Shown: positions 1-11,229 of the stretch, piece after piece
Position numbering within the stretch: the first letter of the stretch is position 1
Layout: each line of letters starts with the position of its first letter
NCBI GenBank assembly: GCA_003344405.1
Contig: NOWV01000228.1
Span: forward strand, 44,031 to 108,030
Length of the DNA stretch: 64,000 bases
Source of the DNA: Trichoplax sp. H2
Taxonomy: Eukaryota > Placozoa > Uniplacotomia > Trichoplacea
Direction: 5' to 3'
Made by a program: the position numbers and the translations under genes
The notes under the pieces: model-generated
What the model saw: only the letters and a program-made list of their open reading frames with translations
Told to the model about the DNA's origin: nothing
Databases searched by the model: none

Positions 1-2900
1 CCTCTAACTGTCCGTATTGAAAGCTATCCGATGCCATACTTCGTTACCGTATCTTTTATAAAAGCTCGTGAATATTACAAGGATTATTTCGATTCTCTAT
101 TCTAATGCTCTAACTACGGTGTAAAGTGCTCTTTAGCAGTAAATGCCACTTTATGCAACTTTTGATTCACCAATACAACCTATTCTGACAATAGTGATTA
201 TCAACGTTCGGGATTTAGCAACCAACAAACAAGTTTCCCACGTATTTTACAGGTATCACGTGTTACACCTTAATCTATAGTAATTATTTTACTGTAAATT
301 CCAATAATTCAGTAATAAAGCGGCAGTCGACAAATTAAGTCTATTAAACTCACTGACTAATAATTAATGCGAGTAAATCACATATGCGTAAATATCCTAT
401 AGAAAACAAAGACAAAACCGATGAAATATTTATCAAACTTTTATATTAATGCACTAATTTGCATGAATTTCATTATTTTAAACTATAAATACAGATGTAG
501 CTTAAGTATGCAATTATTGAATAATAAGCTTCATCCAGTAATCTTAGATGACATTGGAAATGTCGTTACAAGAATTATCTTTCTTTAAAATTTTAGGAAT
601 TAAACCTGAGTTGTACGAGTATGTTATGCTACTGAATTAGCAAAAATCAACAGGTTCCTCCATCTCTTGATAATTACAGCTCTTAAGAGAACTACCTGAC
701 TGAACTAAAGTTAGGAGATAACTATTCCGCTAAAGAACGTAAATACGTATATCAGCAACAGCTTATCATAACTTTATGCAGAAAATTATATACCGTTGAC
801 AATTTCGAATTTCTCAATAGTATGCTACTGTATCACAATCACAATCTATATACACTCTTTCTTAAGGGAATGTTATCGTGCAATTTATAAGAAACTATTC
901 TTATAGTTCATGAAGATAGCTGATTAATTGTATTATTGAAATTAATTTAACTATATAAAGTAAAGCCGCAGAACCTGAAAAAATTACCATAACTCATATT
1001 TTCCAGCACCCTTGAAATATTTTATCAAGCCAATCAAGGTAGTTTATATTAAATCACCTCATATAGAAGGAATCTCAAATAGATCAATCTCAGACAGGGG
1101 ACGGTAGCGATAAGAATAAGAATGATCGCTACCGCTAGCTATCATCATAAATATATTTAAAGGAGATGAAAAAATCTTTATAAGATTAAAGTACGAATTA
1201 CAACTCTAAATTTCTTGTTAAAATTACAGCGACAGTAAAATAATTTGAAATCAGATTTGTGCAATTCACAAACTACTTCTAAATCTTTACGAAGAACTTC
1301 TTATCGTACTTCCATTAATAACAGTAAAAATGTTTATTAAGAACTGAAAAAGTGAAATCTGCAATAAGGTACATCAGGTCGAACAACTTTCAATTACATT
1401 GGTCGTAGAGTAATACTCTGTAAATGAAATTAGCATGAACAAATCCTTTCCAGGAAGCAAACTATCCACCAAGATTTATTTCGCTTCACTTATTCAAATA
1501 GAGTCATTTACGAAAAATGATATAAGTATAATAATAATTTTTAATACAAGTATCTCTCAAAATATTTATTTTTGTCAGTATAGAAGGTAAAAAACTGATT
1601 TTATTACTGAGTTAAGGATAGCAGAGTAATAATTATTTGTATCAAGAATCTAATTTAATGTATCCTGAGCTTAAAAATAAGAAGCTTACTGGATGCGCTT
1701 CTCTCCAGTCCTTAGATGCCTTTTGTTCGATCTATTTACGCCAACAAAACTGCCTGTAATTAGGCTTAAATCATCAAAAAAAAGACTTTGCTTAAGTAGA
1801 TCATTAATATTTTTATTGTGTGAACCAATCTGCTTAAAATCTCATTTCTCTTCTATCATAAATTTCCAACACCGTGTGGTGCGTGACATCTTCATAATTA
1901 GCGTATATCAAAACAACATAAATCTTGTACCGTAATTGATTAAGTGGCTAGTATTAGAAAATCAGCAATTTCTAGTATCGTAATTAGCAATTATCAAATA
2001 GTAGCATCACGATAAAATCTATTCTCAAAAATCTGAATATACCAAATATAGCTATCGATACAATCAAATGGGAGAGGGGGATTACTACAAAATATATATA
2101 TGCATCTTCGACTTCAAGAGAGATAACAGAAATGAGTCTCACTTGCACGAATTATTTTTCTAAGCAACGTTTGTTCAACGTCTAGTATATTAAACTCTAC
2201 GTATCGATCGATATATTCTGCACTTATACATATTGTGATAGAGGGTTCGAAGGGTCTGCGGACGTGGACTCATTAGGTATTCTACAATAATGATACGAGG
2301 GGTTATTAGCAAAAGAGATATTTATTGCAGAGAATAACTAGGTACAGTGAGGAAGTTATTGGTAGATCAGTGTGTAAGCTGTCGTGAAGTAACGTGTGTA
2401 GATAGTAATACTAACAAGTGCAACAGAACAAATCTGAGGCAGAAATCATCAGTATTTATAGTTTTAGATAGAGAACACTTGCAGAGAGCAGAATTGTAGA
2501 ATTAGATACATCATATACCATAAACAGGCTATATAATAGAAAATGATTGAAGGAAATAGCGAAGACTGTAGGTGCTATAAATAACTAAACATGACAAGCT
2601 ATATTTGAACATAGTTGAAATAGACTATAGAATATATGGAGATATCTATATTCGGAACATAACAAAATGTCTATATTTAAGAAAATATCTAAAAATTACA
2701 GTAACAACTAAATATACTACACATATAGAGTGCTATAATATCAAAATATCGCAATTATTATCAAAAAATTCTCATCAATATAGTCATCCTTCAATTAAGC
2801 TTATATACTATTGGTATACAAAGGAATCTTGATAACCTAAAATTTTTACAGTTACAACTTAGCCTTTGCAAGGTTACAAAGAATACTGTTGATACGGAAG
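1..2900. other. AT-rich intergenic sequence, no gene seen
   Basis: Only short reading frames occur (such as one at 1693-1935 on the plus strand); none shows a recognisable domain, composition bias or convincing splice context. The last part, near 2921, belongs to the 3' end of the MS4A-like gene on the minus strand. Confidence 0.6.
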
Positions 2901-2920
2901 TAGCAGCAGTGGCTACGTCC

Positions 2921-2926
2921 TTTATT
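2921..2926 (-). terminator. Polyadenylation signal of the MS4A-like gene
   Basis: AATAAA on the minus strand, about 110 bases after the stop codon at 3037-3039. It is the first canonical signal downstream of the glutamine-rich exon. Confidence 0.5.
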
Positions 2927-3036
2927 ATAATCTCTCGTTTTTTTAAGGTACTAAATAGGAAGCTTCTTGTAGCACTTGCAGTTGTTGGGGAGAAGAAGTG
3001 GGTACTTGTTGCAATATTTGCGATTGTGTTAAGCAG

Positions 3037-5679
3037 TTATTGAAATTCCTGCTGAGGAGACTGTATTTGCGGGGATGGTACCTGCGATCCTTGTTGCAAT
3101 ATTTGTGATTGCTGTTGTTTTATTTCCTCCTGCTGCTTCTGTAACATGCCAATGAGTTGTTGCTGCTCATTAATAAGCTTTTGTTGTTGTTCTAATTGTT
3201 CCTGTTGTCCTTGCATCAAGGGTTGTTGTACCTGTTGAGCTTGTAATTCTGGTCTCCTTAATTGCTGTGACTGCGGTACGTTTACCGCTGTAATTCTATT
3301 TAGTTGCTGTTGTTGTAGTTGTATATCATATTTCGATCTAGTATAATTCCCTGATTTCAGCATATTTCCTATATCTATAGAATCAGTGGTTAAGACAATT
3401 TGAGGAACCAACGCGTACAGTTTATCATGTTCTCTACGTAATAATATTGGTTGTCTAGCTTGAGGAATCCAATTACCTAGATAACAAAGGGGATTGCTTT
3501 ACTAATACATGTTTGCGATGTCGTATCATCAAATTTTATATTTATTTCATATAAACTATTTAATAAAGGCAATCACATTGGAAATTATACGTAGATGTGA
3601 GTATATCTTACTGTAATCGTTGATATTTTTGATATAGTTTTTACTATTTTTCTCTGAAAGTTGTGGTAAAGTCACAGTAGGATTTACATCCAATGCGCCT
3701 TTAAATTCAGGCTTTTTCTTCATTAGGTCAATTCCTCGAGTGGAAGCACCGAAATCATTTGTATTTCCAGATTGACTGTGAGCAATATTCGAATAATCCC
3801 CATCGTTAGCATTGTCCTACAATTGAATACCGGTAAGCATTAAATCCATATATATAAATACTTGTGAGAATCATTTCGTCTATAGATTGTAATCCTCATG
3901 AAATAAATCTGCTTCTTTTCGTTCTTCAATAATTCTAATTATAAATGATTCGGGGTGAATACTTTATTGCAGGGCCTATCGTTAACAAAAGGTTCTACGA
4001 TCGCAAACTAAAATTCAAGCACGAAGGCAATCTCTATTACATTACCCTAACTACTTATATCCTTAGCTTGTTTACAACCCGAAGATGATAAACAAGAACT
4101 ATATTATTGAATAACATCTATTAACTTACTAGACTCGTCATATGAGCGAATTTTACGATTAACATCGTTTCCTACGAAATTTAAACTAGTGTATTCATCA
4201 CACTAACAACATGACCATGCTTGAATTTGTTAATACTAACTGTAAATAACAATGTGATGTTTGCAAGTACTTCTAATTTTATCATTAACTTGTATAGTAA
4301 ACCTTAAACGATATCATATCCTTCTATACATAAATTAATAGTACGACAGTCTATTAAAAGTAACCAAAGTTTCATAATCATGATAACATAATGAGTCTTA
4401 CTTTCCCTAATCATGACAACGTAATGAGTCTTACTACATAAATCATGTATCCAACTATGAGTCTGAAACTAACGCTATTGCAATCATTAAAGTTGGTACT
4501 GTGCTATTTCGGATTTGCAATAAAGAAATACAGAATAGCAAAAACTTATATTACCAAATATGATGATCGATAATGTTGAAGATGGTGAAACTGAATTAGT
4601 AACAGATGCATAGCACATCAGAATCAAACTACGAAAAAAATACTAACAATCTATATCTTTTTACACTAGTTACGCAACAAGCACTGTGCAGCAGAATCAT
4701 TAATTAAATATAAAAACTTACCAATTCGGTAGCCGTACAAGATGCACATCGACAACAACTGCAATAGATGCTCGCAGATAGTATTATCATCGTCGTCAAA
4801 GATAAAACAAACATCGAAAATGCTATCAATAATGACACCAAGCTGTGCCAAAATGTAGGACTGAGAATGCCCAATATGCATAGTACGAAGTGAGCGATAG
4901 ACATTAGAAAAATCAGAATGCTAAACGCATAATAGCAATGAGTCTGTTGAACAATAAAGCAAATTGAACCTCAGTTAGTCTTAGTTTGTAATTAAAATGA
5001 CTGAATTCGAACTAAAAAGGCTACATTTAAGTACTACGAAGCCTATAATAGTAATTTGAAACTACGTAAAATGAACTACTTTCATGCTAAGAGATCGATA
5101 CAACTTTCCATGGCACAGTAAATCTGTCAATAATTATCACTGCTCTTTTTAAAATTCTAAAATCTTACCAGAGCTCGAACGTTTCGACGTATTTCGGATG
5201 CTATCGCAAAAGTACCAGGAATCATATACTAGAGCATCATTTAGGAAAAAACAGCAGTTAGCTAATATAAATTATTAAAAGAAGGGCTTCTCTTTAAATC
5301 ACACGGCATATAAATTAAACCAATTAAAGTAATTAATAATTCCACACTCACGCCAATCGTCAAGAATTTATCGCTTTAACTATTACTCTGAAAGCACGAT
5401 AGCTCAATCATTCGTCAAATCTATTAATTTCAATAGACTTACAAATACTCCCATCCATATATCTGCGCCAATGACAATATTCACATTCAGCAGATAAGCA
5501 GGTAAGAAATATCCAACAATACCAAAAATAACACTTAGAAAACCAAACAACAACATAGCGATGCCAATTCGAAATAAATGCGGCCGTAGATGACGTGGTA
5601 TGGTGGACCACATAGCAGCGTATGTTTGGAAACCTTCAAGGCTTTCTGATGGATGAGAATGCAATGGGATTGTAGACAT
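3037..5679 (-). CDS. MS4A/CD20-like four-pass membrane protein with a glutamine-rich tail
   Basis: Assembled from five exons with GT-AG borders and matching phases: 5679-5443, 5228-5169, 4943-4722, 3816-3612 and 3476-3037, giving about 387 residues. Four hydrophobic segments lie near residues 38-63, 74-90, 104-126 and 133-158. GADIWMGVF at 71-79, a short loop ending in EIRRN, and a juxtamembrane CSCCRCASC at 160-168 resemble the MS4A (CD20) layout, and the Cys cluster could be palmitoylated. The tail (174-387) is polar and becomes strongly glutamine-rich after about residue 293, which is unusual because MS4A tails are normally short. The first three exons are joined by phase-0 introns and fit well. 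Linking exon 3 to the tail exons across the 905-bp intron 3817-4721 is phase-compatible but inferred: a further exon could lie there, or the tail could be a separate gene. Function unknown; MS4A proteins act as membrane adaptors or channel-associated proteins. Confidence 0.65.
4376..4470. repeat. 33-bp short direct repeat within an intron
   Basis: AATCATGAYAACRTAATGAG-type units start at 4376 and 4409, both continuing TCTTACT, with a degenerate third unit at about 4441. They lie in the proposed intron 3817-4721 of the MS4A-like gene. Confidence 0.7.
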
Positions 5680-5699
5680 AACGCTATAACATAGCTCCT

Positions 5700-8600
5700 A
5701 TCAGTTTAGTAGTTGAAAGTTATAAAATCAGTTGGAAATTAAGTTAGCTTTCCCAACAAAGAAATATTATCGACGAGCGCCTAAATCAACTAAAACGTAT
5801 AATTCTAGCTCCTGTACTGTCCGCTCTATGCAGTCTGTGATTGTTGCTAACAATAAATAAGTATATTCAGGTATCTAGCTATGGTGTTGGCCCTAGCAAT
5901 TGCTTCAAATCATCATAGTCCTTCCAGCCCAAGTCTATAATATATATAATTGTCTATCACGTGCTCGTAAATTCAACAGTTAACATCACATTGTCCTATT
6001 TCGCTGAAAGTAGAGACTTACTCGAAAAGTAAGGAGTTCTAAATTTGGATATATGACTTTACCACTATATCATGTGCTTCTATTTAAGCATGTCGATCAA
6101 ATTTGGCTCATTTACGTTGAAGGCTTGTATCTCTATTAAGCCAAAAGGTATCAATGATCAATTTTTGATGATCAATCTATGATTAAATCATTGATAATTT
6201 AAGGATAATTCAACAGAGTTAGTGCGATCATGGAAAACCAACTAGCATGCAAAAGGACGCCAGTAGACCAAACAACAAACTCTGAGAATTTACTGTATAA
6301 CAGCTAATGTTATGATCACATTACGCTTGCAATACGCCCTATTCGTCATTTAAGGTGATAGTAGTGCAATAAATAAAGATGTAATACTAACATTAACTAT
6401 GAAGTCATGCAATTTTATGGCCGGATGTATCAGTTAATGCCATTAAATTAAGTAGAACCGTTAAATAATACAGTGTCCCACCCTAAAAAATGTCATGTAA
6501 ATAGTAACAGTAATTCCGCTGAAGTTTTCAAAGTCTCAATTGTTTTACCTAGCAAATAAAACTTGAAATGTCTTTGTACTTTGTACGCTTTGTCTTAAAT
6601 GACGATCAAAAAAATTTGGTTATATTCAATATTTAAGGAATGTACTTAATGTTTACTCGATAAAAATTAGAAGTATGTATGTATAATAAAACAATTTACT
6701 GCTGTACGGTAATCTAACTAATTTTAGTATTGATGATGCTAAAGGGCTTAAAGTCCAATAAGTAATATCTTTCTTCCAACCGCTAGGATGATTGCATTAG
6801 ATTTTATTTCCAACTACAAGCTTATTAACAAAGTAGAATTTATGTACTTGACATGCAAATGGTTACATGCAGGTGATACTATAGTTGGTTTTGCATTTCC
6901 GGAGTACCTACAGATAAATTAAACTATATTGGCGATTGGTGTTCACCAATATTATGAAATTATGGTACTAGAATGTACAGCATAATCAACTAAACTAGCC
7001 ATATAACCGGCTTACAAGTAAAAATCTAGTAATATAGTGCATCAATATAGGAAGAATACATATTTCCATAGCGATGCTAACAATAGTTAATTTATACTTG
7101 GAGAATTTCTATCTTATTACTGAATTATTTAATTTATTCCAGTAATTGTGGATGTCTGCTAGTTTATTACTCCTTAGAATGCCGCAAGAGAAGGGTTTTT
7201 CCACGAAGCCGATTGTCACGGTACGCCGTTACTAATTAAGTAACTGTAAATTAATGAATGCTTATGAATAGATAAGATAAGGTTATGTGCTATGTTTTAA
7301 TGCGCTTGTAGCTGATAATAGGATGGTAGAAATGAGATAAAAATAGAAGTTGTTAGCAGTTAATTTACTGTAGGTTTATAAGTTGTGTTAATCTCTAAAA
7401 ATTGAGCTGTATATGGACGAAGGTTAAGCGTCTTAACACCTGATAGCTTGTAGCTATCTAAGTCTGAGGATATCGACATGTATATTTAGTAATGGTATTA
7501 TACTAATTAATGTAACTTGTAAAGCATGAATTCTCACTCGTTAATATTGGAATTCACTGTAGAAACCTATTTAAGCGCGTGTGTTTGTAGAATAAAGAAA
7601 GTAATTGCTCAAGAAACGGCAAGACTCATATCGTGAAGAATAGTGTAATAATTAGTCAGTTGTCTGTGGAGATCAGCCGAGAAATCGAGTTCTCAAATAC
7701 TTCTCTCATAGAAACTGAAAGTACTGGGAGAAATAGCCCAAGTTTTAAGTAACTACACTAGAGTTCTTTACTTTCCTTTGCCACAAGTGAGGGTTGTGAC
7801 ACCGATGTGTACTACAATAATATGATATTTAGACGAGAAATTAAATCGCCCTGTATAGTTTGTTACTGCTATTTCGTATCGCCGTATCGGTCTTGTTAAA
7901 TTGCCTTTGTGTGGTACAAATATGTTTATTAGTCAACTGCTTTATGCTGTAAAAAAGCACCTCAAGAATGTTATCATAATGTTAGATAAGATACACGTGT
8001 TCACACCAATGGTAAATTATATAGAGAGAGAGGTGCATTTTATTCCTTCAAAAAGAAGGAAGAACTATTTTTCTTTCTCAAACAAGCAAAAAATTAAATC
8101 AATTCGTCCACCTTCAGAAAAGGACTAAACCTTATTTGTTGTACACTCAGCAAAAGTTGAGCACTCTTTCATAAAATTCAGACTGAGTCATAACAAGTTT
8201 ATATCTAAATAAGAAATTGTACTCATAGAATTATGTACTGCTCATTAATCAATTTTGCTAAATCTCGCTTCTCGTAGTTATATTTAGTTTCTATAGACTA
8301 GAGGCTGCTATTCTATTCTACTTGTATGTGCTTGGAAATTATAGAAAAAATTTTATTAATGGAGATTTATTCAGGCGGAAGTACAACTCAGTACCTAGAT
8401 CATTTACAACATATAATCCAATTTTAAGCTAAATACTAAGTAAATTTGTATAGTATACGCTAGAATTACACGATAGCTGTACCAGTGTCATCATATTTTT
8501 GTCGAATTTTCTGTTTATCTCTTAAGATGAGCTGTAAACTATCCTTTGCAGAAGGTATAGACAAATTTATAAAAGCATGCACTGATAAGATTATGTGACA

Positions 8601-8780
8601 ATTGTATAAATTAAAATTCTTCTTACCCTCGGATGAAATTATTATAAAAAATCCAATTGCGCATAATTTTACTCAATAACAGACAACGATATCTTAAAGT
8701 TATGGAATTTTATTATGTTGGCTTTTTTTGCATTTTATATGTGACTACATTTTCGCAAAGGGTGAAATAACGGATAGCAC
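5700..8780. other. Intergenic sequence, no gene seen
   Basis: Lies upstream of the MS4A-like gene and downstream of ILP-A. A 75-codon plus-strand frame at 7901-8128 has no recognisable feature. Short palindromic AT-rich stretches occur near 6150-6200. Confidence 0.55.
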
Positions 8781-8787
8781 TGCTCGC

Positions 8788-8793
8788 TTTATT
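8788..8793 (-). terminator. Polyadenylation signal of ILP-A
   Basis: AATAAA on the minus strand, 36 bases beyond the TAA stop at 8830-8832. Confidence 0.6.
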
Positions 8794-8829
8794 GAAATGA
8801 ATAACTGGCTGCAAGTTATTCATCTACAA

Positions 8830-10720
8830 TTAGCCTTCATTAATAGCTTCTTCTATTGTCATTTCACATGCCACTTTAGTAATGTGTTGGAATGCTTTTG
8901 CAGAATATTTTGTACCACCAGGACAAGTCTTTTTGACATCATCATCAGTACATGTGCTTTTGCTTTTCTTACTCTTACAGCACTTTCCCTTCAGTTTGTT
9001 AAATTCTGTCTTAGCAGAAGCACGCTTGTCATAGGTATCTAGGAAAGTGAGTGCTTCATCCCGATCTTGAATGTTCTCTGCATGATATAAATTGCAAAAT
9101 ATAGTAAAAATTTAGGATTAGCGCATAGCCTTAAATATATTGAATAAAAGATAACAACGTATCTTCATAAAATTATCAAGTAGAATATATTTTTAATCTT
9201 TAACTCCTTTCTGAACAATACTTGAAGAGATCACAGCCGCATATTATATAACATAAAACGTAGAACGAAGGTAATTTTGTCAGATTTCTATTGTTAAAAC
9301 TTCGATGCCGTAGCACAGGAAAAATTATCATTAAATACTATGCTTTAGAAATATCTAAACCTTACCGTAAAGTATATACAATTATAATACTGCTACGTTA
9401 TAGTAGTTGGGTCTAAAAGCAATCTCATACCTACCAATCAAAACCTAACAATTTTCTAAATCCCAAATTTCAAGTAAGAAATATATTATAAATCCTGATA
9501 TCTATTCCGCTATTGGTAATTTAAAATGAAAAACTAACCCTATAATGTAAAGCGACTGATTACTAATTAACTGAAATCTAGTTGCTGTTAAATAAGCTCA
9601 ATCGTGAAAAAATTTTCAATAATTATAACGTCATATGATACATTAAACTATGGTTACACAATCCAACGGAAAATATAACAAAAATATTCCTTATAATATC
9701 GATATTATATTACTTAAAAAGCTGATTTAAATCAAGCTAATTTACTATATCCATCAAGTTTTCAATTCATACTAAATAAATATGACAATCACTATTACAT
9801 AAATAATACTATACTAGTAAGCTTTCGCGCATCCAGTCATACATTATTACTGAGTATATCGATAATCAGAGCGATATAGCGTAAAAAAATTGATTCGCTT
9901 TATAATAATGAAACGTCTTCAATAATTCTAAAATTTACATTTGCTATCCAATCATTAAAATGATACAGGCCTTCAAATTCTATTAATCAATAAGACTACA
10001 AAATGCAAGTATCCACCTTTTTGATTGTCAACGAATATAAAAGTAACGTAGCATCTTAAGATCTTCACTTTTTGTGTCATACGTACTTGCAATCGAATTT
10101 TAGTATGATCATTGTAATCAAAATGTCTACCAATATCTATCCATATTTAATTGAGAACGGAAGCTATTGATCATAAGTGATTATACAGTAATGTGCGCTT
10201 GTTAAATAATAAATAGAAAGATGTACAATACTCATATACTTCTCTTACGTTGCAAAACATACAGAAATGAATAAAAGAAATCTTGTAAATAGGAAGTCGA
10301 AGGCATGATAGCATTAGATATTCAATAGATAGCCTCGAACTGAAAGTCAAGCTGATAATTTACCAAAGGAAAATGAATTAAATTAATGACTCTTTGGTTC
10401 TGTTAGTGCTTGAAAGCCACTTAGTTTTATTCTGTTACAAGCTTACCATTATTTTTCAATTCTTCATCTAATCGAGTTGTGATACCGTGTTTTCTTAAGC
10501 ATTTTTGGCTGACCGGACAATCAATGAAGTGGAATTTAATGTTACAGAGGTGGAAATAGCGCGCCACTATAGTTCTATCATCATGGCATACGATAGGTGT
10601 TGTTTCGACGGTTTCACCAATGTAAAAGTTTTCAAGAAGACATTTTGTATATGCCTTTGGTTTTGCAGCACATAAGACAGCCAATGTGAGCAAAATCACC
10701 ACTGAAGTATAATGAACCAT
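8830..10720 (-). CDS. Insulin-like secreted peptide precursor, ILP-A (most divergent member)
   Basis: Two coding exons, 10720-10447 and 9077-8830, joined across a 1,369-bp phase-1 intron (donor GTAAGC, acceptor CAG), give 173 residues. Residues 1-19 form a signal peptide. The B-chain-like part has C45-x13-C59-x8-C68. The A-chain-like part has C124-C125-x8-C134-x8-C143-x18-C162, with CPGG at 143-146 as in the paralogues. Two more cysteines, C27 and C74, are unique to this copy and could form a fifth disulfide. A KR pair at 109-110 is a possible convertase site. The second exon has no ATG of its own, so it is easily missed by single-frame searches. Expected to be a hormone or growth-factor-like secreted peptide. 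Assignment to the insulin superfamily rests on gene structure and overall layout, because Cys spacing differs from canonical insulin. Acceptor for a 5' UTR intron lies at 10729-10728. Confidence 0.8.
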
Positions 10721-10952
10721 TTTATTTCTGATATCGTTGTATGTAACTCAACCTCTCTACTAAATTCTAATCAAGTATAACGAAAAAATATCGCTCAGAA
10801 AATGATTATCAACCTTTAAAAGCTATTTATTTCCATTTATACATTATCAATATAGTTATGCAGCAAGAATAATTATTTTTATGTAATGTAGTGGGTAGTT
10901 TAGAACAAGACCTATTGCCAATAATATTGTATTTTTTAAATTTCAACTTACG

Positions 10953-11223
10953 TAACGCTACGCCTAGTCTGTCGCTTAAGCCAAAATTGAGCCAGCAATG
11001 GACTATGGAGTGCCTTATATACTTGTGGCCAGGGTATTTTGATTTCATTAAAACTTTTCATTATCTTATTTTAGTAACATGTCAGCTTTACAATGTATTT
11101 AATAGAAATTCAACCACCATAATTGGGTTTTCTAGCCCATAATCGAAATCGAATTATATTGTAGCTAAAAATATACGATTCGAATCAATCAAATACTAAT
11201 TGATGTTATGATGAACAGGTGCA
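10953..11223 (-). promoter_or_regulatory. ILP-A promoter, untranslated exon donor and upstream E-box
   Basis: On the minus strand: AACAGGTGCA (plus-strand reading) at 11214-11223, giving CACCTG on the coding strand; then TATATAAG at 11021-11014; then a donor GTAAGT starting at 10951, so an untranslated exon would run from roughly 10985 to 10952. The matching acceptor (CAG) is at 10730-10728, seven bases before the ATG. Transcription start is inferred from the TATA position. Confidence 0.65.
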
Positions 11224-11229
11224 AGTGGG

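Noticed and set aside
3840-3960. Coding-like stretch on the minus strand (IEERKEADLFHEDYN) as an extra exon of the MS4A-like gene
   Set aside because: It runs into a stop with no GT or GC donor before it, so it cannot be spliced in with normal sites.
8728-9042. 104-codon plus-strand reading frame
   Set aside because: It is antisense to the second coding exon of ILP-A, whose Cys-rich translation and splice acceptor on the minus strand are convincing.
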